Counted from the first letter of the stretch, positions 33,154 through 41,486 are shown. The stretch is DNA of 43,499 nucleotides from Firmicutes bacterium UBA4916 (GCA_002398845.1 DHBY01000013.1:1-43499), one strand, 5' to 3'. The notes: generated from the sequence alone by a model not told the origin. Numbers and translations: made by a program.

Positions 33154-33168
33154 ATCCAAATTTTTTAA

Positions 33169-33197
33169 TTGTGAATTTAAATACATTTGTTTATAAT
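33169..33197 (+). promoter_or_regulatory. Sigma-A-like promoter of the first glpX
   Basis: TTGTGA (33169-33174), 17-base spacer, TATAAT (33192-33197). Lying 37 bases before the GTG start, it excludes the longest in-frame start at 33171. Confidence 0.75.
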
Positions 33198-33233
33198 AAG
33201 TATAGCACAATTAAATATAAAGGAGAGATGAAT

Positions 33234-34223
33234 GTGGATAGAGATTTAGCTTTATCTTTAGTAAGAGTAACTGAAATCGCTGCATTGGCCTCAGGAAGAT
33301 ATATGGGAAGAGGAGACGAAATGGGCGCAGACCAGGCCGCAGTAGATGGTATGAGAGCTGCTTTTAACCTAGTAAATACAAAGGGTAGAGTGGTTATAGG
33401 AGAGGGAGAATTAGATGAAGCACCTATGTTATATATTGGAGAAGAAATAGGGAAAGGCATGGATATCCAAGCAGATATTGCTGTAGATCCATTAGATGGA
33501 ACTACATTAGTGGCAAAGGGATTACCCAATGCAATTTCTGTCATAGCTATGGCACCTAAGGGATGTTTATTAAATGCTCCTGATACCTATATGAAAAAAA
33601 TAGCAGTAGGACCAAAATCAGCAGGCAAAATCCATATTGATGCACCTATTAAAGAAAATTTAAAGGCTGTAGCCAAAGCTTTAAACAAAAACATATCCGA
33701 TTTAACCGTTATTATTCAGGATAGAGAAAGACATCAGGGTATTATAGAAGAAGTGAGAAATGCAGGAGCTAGAATAAAACTATTCGGAGAAGGGGATGTA
33801 GCTGCTGCTATTGCAACTGCCTTTCCAGATACTGGGGTAGATATTTTAATAGGTATAGGAGGGGCACCTGAAGGAGTAATTGCAGCTTCTGCATTGAAAT
33901 GTATGGGAGGGGATTTTCAAGGAAAGCTGTGTCCAATGAGTGAAAGTGAAAAAACAAGGTGCGAAAAAATGGGCTGGACTGAAGACAGACGTAGCCAAGT
34001 GCTTACAATGGATGATTTAGCTAAGGGAAATGATATATTTTTTGCAGCTACAGGGATTTCTGATGGAGATTTATTAAAAGGAGTAATCTATTATGGAGAC
34101 AATTTAGCAAAGACCCATTCGGTTGTTATGAGATCAAAAACTGGGACTATTAGATTTGTAGAAGCTCGCCATAGGCTAGATAAAAACGATATATTGAAAA
34201 ATTTATTAAAAAAGCATAGATAA
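33234..34223 (+). CDS. glpX: Class II fructose-1,6-bisphosphatase, first paralogue
   Basis: Dephosphorylates fructose 1,6-bisphosphate in gluconeogenesis; cytoplasmic. It has 329 residues. The GlpX family is shown by GDEMGADQAAVDGMR, VVIGEGELDEAPMLYIGE, the metal-binding DPLDGTTLVAKG, GIGGAPEGVIAASALKCMGG and FAATGISDGDLLKGV. I chose the GTG at 33234 because it is eight bases from AGGAG and gives a protein start (MDRDLALSLVRVTE) aligned with the second copy; the ATG at 33228 is too close to that site. It is followed by a second, similar gene with its own promoter. Confidence 0.93.
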   Translation: MDRDLALSLVRVTEIAALASGRYMGRGDEMGADQAAVDGMRAAFNLVNTKGRVVIGEGELDEAPMLYIGEEIGKGMDIQADIAVDPLDGTTLVAKGLPNAISVIAMAPKGCLLNAPDTYMKKIAVGPKSAGKIHIDAPIKENLKAVAKALNKNISDLTVIIQDRERHQGIIEEVRNAGARIKLFGEGDVAAAIATAFPDTGVDILIGIGGAPEGVIAASALKCMGGDFQGKLCPMSESEKTRCEKMGWTEDRRSQVLTMDDLAKGNDIFFAATGISDGDLLKGVIYYGDNLAKTHSVVMRSKTGTIRFVEARHRLDKNDILKNLLKKHR

Positions 34224-34237
34224 GTATGCTATACTAA

Positions 34238-34267
34238 TTGACGAGAAAAGCATAAGTAGAGTATACT
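34238..34267 (+). promoter_or_regulatory. Sigma-A-like promoter of the second glpX
   Basis: TTGACG (34238-34243), 18-base spacer, TATACT (34262-34267), in the 77-base gap between the two paralogues, so the second copy can be expressed separately. Confidence 0.65.
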
Positions 34268-34300
34268 ATATATAAAATAAACCTTTAAGGGGGCTTTTTA

Positions 34301-35272
34301 ATGGATAGAAATTTAGCTTTAAATCTAGTTAGAGTAACGGAGGCAGCAGCATTGCAATCGGCTCGTCATCTAGGAAGAGGAGACAAAATAAAAGCAGATC
34401 AAGCAGCAGTAGATGGCATGAGAAGGATGTTTGATACTTTATCCATTGATGGTGTAGTAGTTATTGGAGAAGGAGAAATGGACGAAGCACCTATGCTCTA
34501 TATCGGTGAACAAATAGGAAAGAAGACAAAGAATTCTATAAAATTGGATATAGCAGTAGATCCTTTAGATGGGACTACTGCTGTAGCTAAGGGACTTTCT
34601 AATGCTATTTCTGTTGTAGCTGTAGCACCAAGAGGCTGCCTACTTCATGCACCTGATATGTATATGAACAAAATAGCCGTAGGACCAAAGGCAGCAGGGA
34701 AGGTTAATTTAGATGCACCAATAGAGGAAAATCTAAGAAATGTTTCCAAGGCACTTAACAAGGATATAACTGATATAACTGTGACTATGTTAGATAGACC
34801 AAGGCATGAGGAGTTAATCAGTAGAGTTAGAAAAACAGGGGCTAGGATAAAGTCCTTCCAAGACGGAGATGTGGCAGCAGCTATAGCCACTTGTTTTGAA
34901 GATTCTGGCGTAGATATAATGGTTGGCATTGGTGGAGCACCAGAAGGAGTTTTAGCAGCATCTGCCCTAAAATGTATGGGAGGCGAATTCCAAGGGAGGC
35001 TCTATCCTATGAATGATGATGAAAAGGTTAGATGTACTGAAATGGGCATTTATCATATAGAAAATATACTTACTATGGAGGATTTAGCTAAGGGAAATGA
35101 AATCGTATTTGCAGCCACTGGTATCTCTAATGGAGAGTTACTAAAGGGTGTTGTTTACTATGAAAACAATATGGCTAAAACCTATTCTGTTGTAATGAGA
35201 GCTGAAACTGGTACTATAAGGTTTATAGAAGCTATACATAGACTAGATAAAAAACCAGAGTATGCAAAATAA
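34301..35272 (+). CDS. glpX: Class II fructose-1,6-bisphosphatase, second paralogue
   Basis: Tandem paralogue of the preceding gene, 323 residues, with all hallmark motifs kept: VVIGEGEMDEAPMLYIGEQ, DPLDGTTAVAKG, GIGGAPEGVLAASALKCMGG and FAATGISNGELLKGV. Differences are spread along the protein; they include SARHLGRGDKIKADQA for SGRYMGRGDEMGADQA and a shorter segment before the 'LTMEDLAKGNEI' block. Both copies therefore look active. The ATG at 34301 has an AAGGGGG site. Some GlpX relatives act on sedoheptulose 1,7-bisphosphate, so divided substrate use is possible. The next gene, rho, has its own promoter. Confidence 0.93.
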   Translation: MDRNLALNLVRVTEAAALQSARHLGRGDKIKADQAAVDGMRRMFDTLSIDGVVVIGEGEMDEAPMLYIGEQIGKKTKNSIKLDIAVDPLDGTTAVAKGLSNAISVVAVAPRGCLLHAPDMYMNKIAVGPKAAGKVNLDAPIEENLRNVSKALNKDITDITVTMLDRPRHEELISRVRKTGARIKSFQDGDVAAAIATCFEDSGVDIMVGIGGAPEGVLAASALKCMGGEFQGRLYPMNDDEKVRCTEMGIYHIENILTMEDLAKGNEIVFAATGISNGELLKGVVYYENNMAKTYSVVMRAETGTIRFIEAIHRLDKKPEYAK

Positions 35273-35278
35273 TTGGAT

Positions 35279-35307
35279 TTGACTAATGAATATTATAATG
35301 CTATTAT
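35279..35307 (+). promoter_or_regulatory. Sigma-A-like promoter of rho
   Basis: TTGACT (35279-35284), 17-base spacer, TATTAT (35302-35307). It would give a leader of about 148 bases before the rho start. Confidence 0.6.
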
Positions 35308-35402
35308 TATATTAACAATGCTTATCCATCTGAGCATATCTTAAAAACTATTCTAATGGCACAAGTTTACGGGAGGTAAAAATTTAAGAGTTATACATAA
35401 TA

Positions 35403-35428
35403 GCTGATGAAATTTAAGTTTCATCAGC
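35403..35428 (+). promoter_or_regulatory. Hairpin in the rho leader
   Basis: Perfect 10-bp stem GCTGATGAAA / TTTCATCAGC with loop TTTAAG, 34 bases before the rho start. It is not followed by a clean T run, so it is a poor intrinsic terminator and could be a control element of the leader. Confidence 0.6.
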
Positions 35429-35462
35429 ATAGACTTGTTTTAAATATTGTGGAGGTGAAGTT

Positions 35463-36845
35463 TTGGATTCAAGTATTTTACACGGTAAAAAGTTAGAAGA
35501 TCTACGGGTTATAGCTAAAACCATAGGGATAAAAAGTATTACCAAGTATAGAAAAGGTGAATTAATCGATTTGATTTTGCAAAACGCTGTAGATGAAAAA
35601 GAAGAAGAAAATCCGAAGAATGATAAAGTAAATGATAAAGTAAATGGTCAGGTAGAGGAAATAGAACTCGAAGATATAAATATGGAAGAATTACCTGACA
35701 AGGTAAGTGAAGAATTAGAACAAATGGATAATATTAATAGTGCCGAAGGAATATTGGAGATCCATCAAGATGGATATGGCTTTTTAAGATGTGAAAATTA
35801 TTTATCTGGAGATAACGATATATATGTATCTCCATCTCAAATAAGAAGATTTAGGCTGAGAACTGGGGATAAAGTATATGGTATTACCAGACCACCAAAA
35901 TCTGGTGAGAAATATAAAGCCCTTCTTTATATGAAAAATGTTAATGGTCTAAATCCAGAAACGTGCATAAATAGACCAGATTTTGATAGTCTAACTCCTA
36001 TCTATCCTAGAAAAAGGATATCATTAGAAACAGTTCCTAATGAGCTTTCCACAAGGATTATCGATTTAATTGCACCTATTGGTAAAGGGCAAAGGGGAAT
36101 GATTGTATCTCCTCCAAAAGCAGGCAAAACAACTCTTCTTAAAAATGTTGCTAATGCTATTTCTGAGAATTATCCTGATATAGAAATAATAGTTCTTTTA
36201 ATAGATGAAAGACCTGAAGAAGTAACAGATATGAAAAGATCTGTTAATGGTGATGTAGTTTATTCAACCTTTGATGAGCTTCCAAACCATCATACCAAAG
36301 TAGCTGAAATAGTTCTTGAAAGGGCCAAAAGATTAGTAGAGCATGGTAAAGATGTAGTAGTTTTACTAGATAGTATTACTCGTCTTGCTAGAGCCTATAA
36401 CTTGACTATTCCTGCTACAGGAAGGACTTTATCTGGAGGATTAGATCCAGGTGCCCTTCATAGACCAAAAAGGTTTTTTGGTGCAGCAAGGAATTTAGAA
36501 GAAGGGGGAAGCTTGACTATTTTAGCCACTGCCCTAGTAGAAACGGGAAGTAGAATGGATGATGTTATATTTGAAGAATTTAAGGGTACAGGTAATATGG
36601 AGATTCATTTAGATAGAAAGTTATCTGAAAAGAGGATTTTTCCAGCTCTAGATATTAATAAATCAGGAACTAGGAGAGAAGAACTATTACTAAGTCAAAA
36701 AGAATTAGAAACTATATGGAGCATGAGAAAAGCTTTAAGCAATGCACCAACCCAAGATGTAACAGAAACCTTAATTGAAAACCTAATGAGAACTAAAAAC
36801 AATGAAGAGTTTATAGAAGAGATGAGAAATAAAATTTGGTTTTAG
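35463..36845 (+). CDS. rho: Transcription termination factor Rho
   Basis: Hexameric RNA-dependent ATPase that ends transcription, 460 residues. It has a Rho N-terminal helical domain (LHGKKLEDLRVIAKTIGIKS), an acidic low-complexity insert (about residues 42-80, with repeated NDKVNDKVNG), the cold-shock-like RNA-binding domain (DGYGFLRCENYL), and the ATPase core: SPPKAGKTTLLKN (Walker A), VLLIDERPEEVTDM (Walker B region) and VVLLDSITRLARAYNL. It starts at a TTG with an excellent GGAGGTGAAG site (35451-35460). A strong promoter for rpmE follows right at its stop codon. Confidence 0.96.
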   Translation: MDSSILHGKKLEDLRVIAKTIGIKSITKYRKGELIDLILQNAVDEKEEENPKNDKVNDKVNGQVEEIELEDINMEELPDKVSEELEQMDNINSAEGILEIHQDGYGFLRCENYLSGDNDIYVSPSQIRRFRLRTGDKVYGITRPPKSGEKYKALLYMKNVNGLNPETCINRPDFDSLTPIYPRKRISLETVPNELSTRIIDLIAPIGKGQRGMIVSPPKAGKTTLLKNVANAISENYPDIEIIVLLIDERPEEVTDMKRSVNGDVVYSTFDELPNHHTKVAEIVLERAKRLVEHGKDVVVLLDSITRLARAYNLTIPATGRTLSGGLDPGALHRPKRFFGAARNLEEGGSLTILATALVETGSRMDDVIFEEFKGTGNMEIHLDRKLSEKRIFPALDINKSGTRREELLLSQKELETIWSMRKALSNAPTQDVTETLIENLMRTKNNEEFIEEMRNKIWF

Positions 36846-36874
36846 TTGAAATAATTTTAAGATTATGCTATAAT
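36846..36874 (+). promoter_or_regulatory. Strong sigma-A-like promoter of rpmE
   Basis: TTGAAA (36846-36851), 17-base spacer ending in TGC, TATAAT (36869-36874): near consensus with an extended -10, starting the base after the rho stop codon. Confidence 0.85.
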
Positions 36875-36938
36875 TAATTGGTCAAAATGTGTAAAACAGT
36901 ATATTGTTATATACTTGCAGCAAAGAGAGGTGAAAGCA

Positions 36939-37139
36939 ATGAAAAAGGGAATTCATCCAGAATATTATGAAGCTACAGTAAGATGTGCATGTGGAAATAC
37001 ATTTAAAACCGGTTCAACAAAAAAAGAATTAAGAGTTGAAGTTTGTTCAGAATGTCATCCATTCTTTACAGGACGTCAAAAATTTGTTGAACGTGGTGGC
37101 CGTGTTGAAAAATTCAAGAAGAAATATGGTATGGATTAA
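36939..37139 (+). CDS. rpmE: 50S ribosomal protein L31 (zinc-binding type)
   Basis: Large-subunit ribosomal protein of 66 residues with the family's MKKGIHPEYYEATVRCACGN start. It is the zinc-binding (C+) form: Cys16, Cys18, Cys36 and Cys39 form CAC and CSEC. The ATG at 36939 has an AGAGAGGTG site; an in-frame TTG at 36915 is rejected as it would add sequence absent from L31. It is in its conserved place after rho. In Bacillus a non-zinc paralogue replaces this form under zinc limitation; none is seen here. Confidence 0.96.
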   Translation: MKKGIHPEYYEATVRCACGNTFKTGSTKKELRVEVCSECHPFFTGRQKFVERGGRVEKFKKKYGMD

Positions 37140-37154
37140 TTTCTTCACCAAATT

Positions 37155-37190
37155 AGGTTAGTTGCCCATAGCATCTAACCTTTATTTTTA
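37155..37190 (+). terminator. Likely terminator of rpmE
   Basis: AGGTTAG (37155-37161) pairs with CTAACCT (37175-37181) and is followed by TTATTTTTA. The stem is short, so read-through to the next genes is likely. Confidence 0.6.
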
Positions 37191-37204
37191 TAAAAATTTA
37201 TAAA

Positions 37205-37235
37205 TTGTCAATTGTCCATTGTCAACTGTCAATTG
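37205..37235 (+). repeat. Tandem heptamer repeat (TTGTCAA, four units plus)
   Basis: Four consecutive seven-base units, TTGTCAA, TTGTCCA, TTGTCAA and CTGTCAA, then a partial TTG. A further TTGTCAA lies at 37247-37253, just before the next start codon. Confidence 0.75.
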
Positions 37236-37257
37236 ATAAAAGGGGGTTGTCAAATAG

Positions 37258-38211
37258 ATGAAAATAAAAGATATTAATAGAGTCCCCAAGCATATAACCA
37301 CCATAGGAGGTCAAGCTTTAATAGAAGGCATTCTCATGAGAGGGCCCAAAGATGTGGCTATAGCAGTGAGGAAAGCTGATAAAGAAATAGTCCTTAAAAA
37401 AAATAAACTTAATACCTTAGGTATGAGATATAAATTTTTTAGTCTACCATTTATAAGAGGTATAGTAGGTTTAGTAGAATCCATGGTCTTTGGAATAAAG
37501 GCCCTAATGTACTCAGCAGAATTTTTCGATGAAGGTGTAGAGGAAGAAAAAAAGGAAAGCTTTTTAGATAGAACTTTTAAGGATAAAGCAGAAAGTGTGG
37601 AAATAGTTTTAACATTGCTATTTTCATTAGTATTAACTATAGTCTTATTTATCCTATTGCCAAGCTTTTTAACCAATTTCTTTAAAAAGAGAATAGAAAC
37701 ACCTTTTTTATTAAATTTAGTAGAGGGTTTAATCCGTATAGCTATATTTCTCATATATATAATAGTAGTTTCCAAAATGGAGGATGTAGGCAGAGTCTTT
37801 GAATATCATGGTGCAGAGCATAAAACCATTCACTGCTATGAAAATGGTGATGATTTAACTGTAGAAAATGTAAAGAAATATCCTATACTTCATCCAAGAT
37901 GTGGCACTAGTTTCTTATTTATGGTAATGATTGTAAGTATTTTAGTCCTATCGTTTTTTGGATGGCCTGATCCATTCCTAAGACATCTAATTAGAATATT
38001 GATGCTTCCTGTAATTGCAGGAATATCCTATGAGATAAATAGATTAATTGGTAAGAGTAATTCAGCCCTAGCCTATTATCTATCCTATCCTGGCCTTATG
38101 ATGCAAAAAATTGCAACAGTAAAGGAGCCAGACGGAGAACAAATAGAAGTAGCCATAGCCGCTTTAAATGCTGTTTTAACTAATAACAAGGAGGAAGATT
38201 TGTGGAAATAA
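37258..38211 (+). CDS. DUF1385 family membrane protein (YqhQ-like)
   Basis: Membrane protein of 317 residues of the DUF1385 family, whose function is not established. The conserved opening is present (TIGGQALIEGILMRGPKDVA), then FIRGIVGLVESMVFGIKALM, two to three membrane segments in the middle (residues about 115-170), the YHGAEHKTIHCYENGDDLT motif, a PRCGTSF motif and further C-terminal helices. The family is often next to prmC and prfA in Clostridia, as here. The ATG at 37258 follows AGGGGG. Its end overlaps the prmC start by 10 bases, so the two are coupled in translation. Confidence 0.92.
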   Translation: MKIKDINRVPKHITTIGGQALIEGILMRGPKDVAIAVRKADKEIVLKKNKLNTLGMRYKFFSLPFIRGIVGLVESMVFGIKALMYSAEFFDEGVEEEKKESFLDRTFKDKAESVEIVLTLLFSLVLTIVLFILLPSFLTNFFKKRIETPFLLNLVEGLIRIAIFLIYIIVVSKMEDVGRVFEYHGAEHKTIHCYENGDDLTVENVKKYPILHPRCGTSFLFMVMIVSILVLSFFGWPDPFLRHLIRILMLPVIAGISYEINRLIGKSNSALAYYLSYPGLMMQKIATVKEPDGEQIEVAIAALNAVLTNNKEEDLWK

Positions 38212-39065
38212 ACCACTTGTTAAAAAAGGGAGTAGAAATGATAAAGGATAGAGAATACGGAAACCCCGTATTAGAGGCGGCCCTTTTACTTGGGAAATTA
38301 TTAAATGTGGATAAAACCTATATTTATACCCATGGAGATACCCAAGTACCACAGCCTACTGTGGACAAATTTTTAGAATTAATGGGTATGAGAAAACTAG
38401 GCTATCCTATTCAGTATATATTAAAAGAAAAGGAGTTTATGGGTCTTGATTTTTATGTGGATGAAGGGGTCTTGATTCCCCGTTCTGATACGGAAACTTT
38501 GGTTGAGTATGTTTTAGAATATATTGATAAGAAATATAAAGATGAATCCATAAATTTTCTTGACTTAGGCATAGGTAGTGGTGCTATAATTTTATCTGTA
38601 GCTTATTATAAGAAAAATGTAAATGCCTACGGAGTGGATATCCATGATATTCCTTTAAAAATAGCCAATATAAACAAGGAAAAGTTTAATTTAAATAACG
38701 TCTTCTTGTATAAGGGAGATTTATTTCAAGGAATAGAAGGATTGGGGTTAGAAGGCAAAATTCATATTATAGCTTCTAATCCCCCATATATACCTAAAAA
38801 GGAAATCGAAACTCTACAAAGAGAAGTAAAAGATTATGAGCCTATGTCTGCATTAGATGGTGGAGAGGACGGAATTATCTTTTATAGAAAGATAATTCCC
38901 GAAAGCAGGAGATATTTAAAAGATGGGGGATTGCTAATTTTAGAAATAGGCTGTGATCAAGGCAGGAAAGTAGAGAATATATTTATAAGGGAAGGATATA
39001 AAGACATTTGTATATTGAAAGATTTACAAGGCTTAGACAGAGTGGCCTTAGGAATTATGAAATAA
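38202..39065 (+). CDS. prmC: Release factor glutamine methyltransferase
   Basis: Methylates the glutamine of the GGQ motif in release factors with S-adenosylmethionine; cytoplasmic. It has 287 residues: an N-terminal helical domain, then the methyltransferase fold with FLDLGIGSGAIILSVAYY (SAM loop) and the NPPYIPK catalytic motif. Its target protein, PrfA, is encoded four genes on in the same strand, so maker and substrate are linked. It starts with GTG after AAGGAGG and overlaps the preceding gene by 10 bases. Confidence 0.95.
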   Translation: MEINHLLKKGVEMIKDREYGNPVLEAALLLGKLLNVDKTYIYTHGDTQVPQPTVDKFLELMGMRKLGYPIQYILKEKEFMGLDFYVDEGVLIPRSDTETLVEYVLEYIDKKYKDESINFLDLGIGSGAIILSVAYYKKNVNAYGVDIHDIPLKIANINKEKFNLNNVFLYKGDLFQGIEGLGLEGKIHIIASNPPYIPKKEIETLQREVKDYEPMSALDGGEDGIIFYRKIIPESRRYLKDGGLLILEIGCDQGRKVENIFIREGYKDICILKDLQGLDRVALGIMK

Positions 39066-39077
39066 GGAGGTCGAGCG

Positions 39078-39599
39078 GTGGAAATTTTAGTTAAATTATT
39101 TATTTCTTTTTTTAAGATAGGAGCCTTTAGTTTTGGTGGGGGATATGCTATGCTTCCTCTAATCAAAGAAGAAATCATTGGGGTTCATGGATGGCTTACT
39201 AATGCAGAATTTATAGATATAGTGGCAGTATCGGAGATGACTCCAGGACCTATTGCTATAAATAGTGCTACTTTTTTAGGCTTTAAGGTGTCAGGAATAC
39301 TAGGTTCAATAGTTGCTACAGTGGCAGTAATATTGCCCTCTTTTATAATTATGAGTATTATTATCCACTTTCTTAACAAATTTAAAAACTCCCCCTATTC
39401 AGATTGGTTTTTTATAGGCATAAGACCTATAGTTTTAGGGCTTGTTGCTTCTGCAGCTGTATCTGTAGCTATGGATGCTTTTATAGATATTAAATCAATA
39501 TTAATATGTATAGCATTATTTTATCTTGTAACTTTTAAAAAGTTAAACCCTATATTTGCCATTATTTTAGCAGGGATAACAGGAGTAATATTATATTAA
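39078..39599 (+). CDS. Chromate transporter family protein, half-size subunit A
   Basis: Membrane protein of 173 residues with one CHR domain: FISFFKIGAFSFGGGYAMLP at the start and MTPGPIAINSATFLG further on. Full-length ChrA has two such domains; here two single-domain genes lie in tandem, so they probably form a heteromer. The family is linked to chromate or sulfate export, but many clostridial pairs have no tested substrate. GTG start with a GGAGGTCGAG site. It is 12 bases after prmC, so it is in that operon. Confidence 0.9.
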   Translation: MEILVKLFISFFKIGAFSFGGGYAMLPLIKEEIIGVHGWLTNAEFIDIVAVSEMTPGPIAINSATFLGFKVSGILGSIVATVAVILPSFIIMSIIIHFLNKFKNSPYSDWFFIGIRPIVLGLVASAAVSVAMDAFIDIKSILICIALFYLVTFKKLNPIFAIILAGITGVILY

Positions 39600-39614
39600 G
39601 GATAGGTGAGGACT

Positions 39615-40154
39615 ATGTTATTTAAGCTATTTATTACTTTTTTCAAAATAGGAGCCTTCACAATAGGTGGAGGATATGCTATGATACCAATTATTCAAGA
39701 AGAAGTAGTGGATAAGAATAAATGGATAGAGGAAGATGAATTCCTAGATGCTATTGCTATAGCTCAAGGAGCCCCTGGAGCCATGGCTGTCAATACTAGC
39801 ATATACATAGGATATAAATTAGAAGGATTAAAAGGAGCTTTAGCTTGTTTATTAGGTACTGTTTTGCCTTCTTTTTTGATTATACTATTAATTGCAACGG
39901 TATTTTTCCAATACAGAAATAACCCAGTTATAGAGAAGGTGTTTTTAGGCATTAGACCTGCTGTAGTAGCCCTTATTTCATCGGCAGTATATAAACTAGC
40001 AAAATCATCAAATTTCGGCTATAAAAAATTATTTATATCCCTATTAACGGTTCTTATCATAGTACTTTTAAATATAAGCCCTATATATTTGATATTAATT
40101 GGTGGAATTGGCTCCATAATATACAATAAAATAAGTTTAAAAAGAGAAAAATAA
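39615..40154 (+). CDS. Chromate transporter family protein, half-size subunit B
   Basis: Partner of the preceding gene, 179 residues and clearly similar to it (FITFFKIGAFTIGGGYAMIP, AIAQGAPGAMAVNTSIYIGY). The APGA here in place of the first subunit's TPGP shows that the two halves have diverged and should not be interchangeable. I chose the ATG at 39615 over a GTG at 39606 because of the GGTGAGG site. It ends the membrane pair; prfA follows after a 148-base gap with its own likely promoter. Confidence 0.9.
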   Translation: MLFKLFITFFKIGAFTIGGGYAMIPIIQEEVVDKNKWIEEDEFLDAIAIAQGAPGAMAVNTSIYIGYKLEGLKGALACLLGTVLPSFLIILLIATVFFQYRNNPVIEKVFLGIRPAVVALISSAVYKLAKSSNFGYKKLFISLLTVLIIVLLNISPIYLILIGGIGSIIYNKISLKREK

Positions 40155-40199
40155 TTTCTTTACAATCTATTCTGATTATGCTATTCTTCTCTTTATGAA

Positions 40200-40230
40200 T
40201 TGGATTTTTATATATGAATCATGGTATAAT
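40200..40230 (+). promoter_or_regulatory. Extended -10 promoter of prfA
   Basis: TGG directly before TATAAT (40225-40230) forms an extended -10; the -35 (TTGGAT, 40200-40205) is at a long 19-base spacing. Confidence 0.55.
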
Positions 40231-40302
40231 ATATACGCATATTAATTAGAATAATAATTTTTTATCCATAGATTAGACAAGGACATGGAAAGGAGGTAAA
40301 AC

Positions 40303-41370
40303 ATGATAGAAAAATTATCATTTTTAGAAAACAAATATAAGGAATTAAGTGAAAAGATAATCGATCCTGAAATTATAAATAATATTGAGGAATGGCAAAA
40401 ATTGATGAAGGAACATGCAGAAATTGAGCCAATTGTTTTTAAATATAGGGAATACACCAAAGCTCAAGATACCCTTGAAGAAGACAAGGAAATGTTAAAA
40501 GAAAAACTAGACGATGAAATGAAAGAACTATTAAAGGATGAAATATCTGGGCTAGAAGAGACCGTTATCAAATTAGAAGAAGAACTAAAGGTACTTCTAA
40601 TACCAAAGGATCCAAATGACCACAAAAATGTTATTGTAGAAATAAGGGCAGGGGCCGGCGGAGATGAGGCTGGACTATTTGCTGGAGACTTGTTTAGAAT
40701 GTATAGTATGTATGCAGAAAGGCAAGGATGGAAAACTGAAATCATGAGTTCCAATGAACAAGGTGTAGGTGGATTCAAAGAAGTTATATTCATGATAAAA
40801 GGTAAAGGTGCCTATAGTAGATTAAAATATGAGTCTGGTGTCCATAGGGTTCAAAGGGTTCCTACTACAGAGTCCAGTGGTAGAATCCATACATCAACAG
40901 CTACAGTTGCAGTATTACCAGAGGCAGAGGATATTGATATAGAAGTTAATCCATCAGATATAAGAGTGGATGTATATCGTTCTTCTGGAAATGGCGGTCA
41001 AAGTGTTAATACTACCGACTCTGCAGTTAGAATAACTCATATTCCAACAGGAATGGTAGTAGCTTGCCAAGATGAAAAATCTCAACTTAAGAATAAAGAA
41101 AAGGCAATGAAGATACTAAAGACTAGGCTATATGATAAGCTTATGAATGAACAACATGCTGAAATAGCTGAGGAAAGAAGAAGCCAAGTAGGAACAGGTG
41201 ATAGATCCGAAAGAATTAGAACCTATAACTTCCCTCAAGGTAGAATAACAGATCATAGAATCAATATGACAGTATATAAATTAGAGAGTTTTTTAGATGG
41301 GGATATTGATGAAATGATAGACGGATTAATAACATCCGACCAAGCAAAAAAGCTAAAACAAGTAGGATAA
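40303..41370 (+). CDS. prfA: Peptide chain release factor 1
   Basis: Ends translation at UAA and UAG codons. It has 355 residues of the usual domain order: N-terminal helical PCRF domain, the tip region with the stop-codon motif (around EGVHRVQRVPTTESSGR), and the GGQ peptidyl-hydrolysis motif in SSGNGGQSVNT, whose Gln is the PrmC target. The ATG at 40303 has a GGAGG site. It is followed by a terminator. Confidence 0.97.
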   Translation: MIEKLSFLENKYKELSEKIIDPEIINNIEEWQKLMKEHAEIEPIVFKYREYTKAQDTLEEDKEMLKEKLDDEMKELLKDEISGLEETVIKLEEELKVLLIPKDPNDHKNVIVEIRAGAGGDEAGLFAGDLFRMYSMYAERQGWKTEIMSSNEQGVGGFKEVIFMIKGKGAYSRLKYESGVHRVQRVPTTESSGRIHTSTATVAVLPEAEDIDIEVNPSDIRVDVYRSSGNGGQSVNTTDSAVRITHIPTGMVVACQDEKSQLKNKEKAMKILKTRLYDKLMNEQHAEIAEERRSQVGTGDRSERIRTYNFPQGRITDHRINMTVYKLESFLDGDIDEMIDGLITSDQAKKLKQVG

Positions 41371-41380
41371 TAAAATGGTA

Positions 41381-41430
41381 AATTAAAGGGACTACAGGCT
41401 TTCATATGGCCTTTTGTCCCTTTAATTATT
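41381..41430 (+). terminator. Rho-independent terminator of prfA
   Basis: AATTAAAGGGA (41381-41391) pairs exactly with TCCCTTTAATT (41417-41427), continued by an inner imperfect stem. Confidence 0.8.
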
Positions 41431-41486
41431 TTAAGCTTGGTTTGAGGATATAATAAAATAGAATAGATAAATTTGGAGGAATTAAA

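Noticed and set aside
33171..33233. Longer N terminus for the first glpX
   Set aside because: The extension overlaps a near-consensus promoter and has no counterpart in the second glpX copy.
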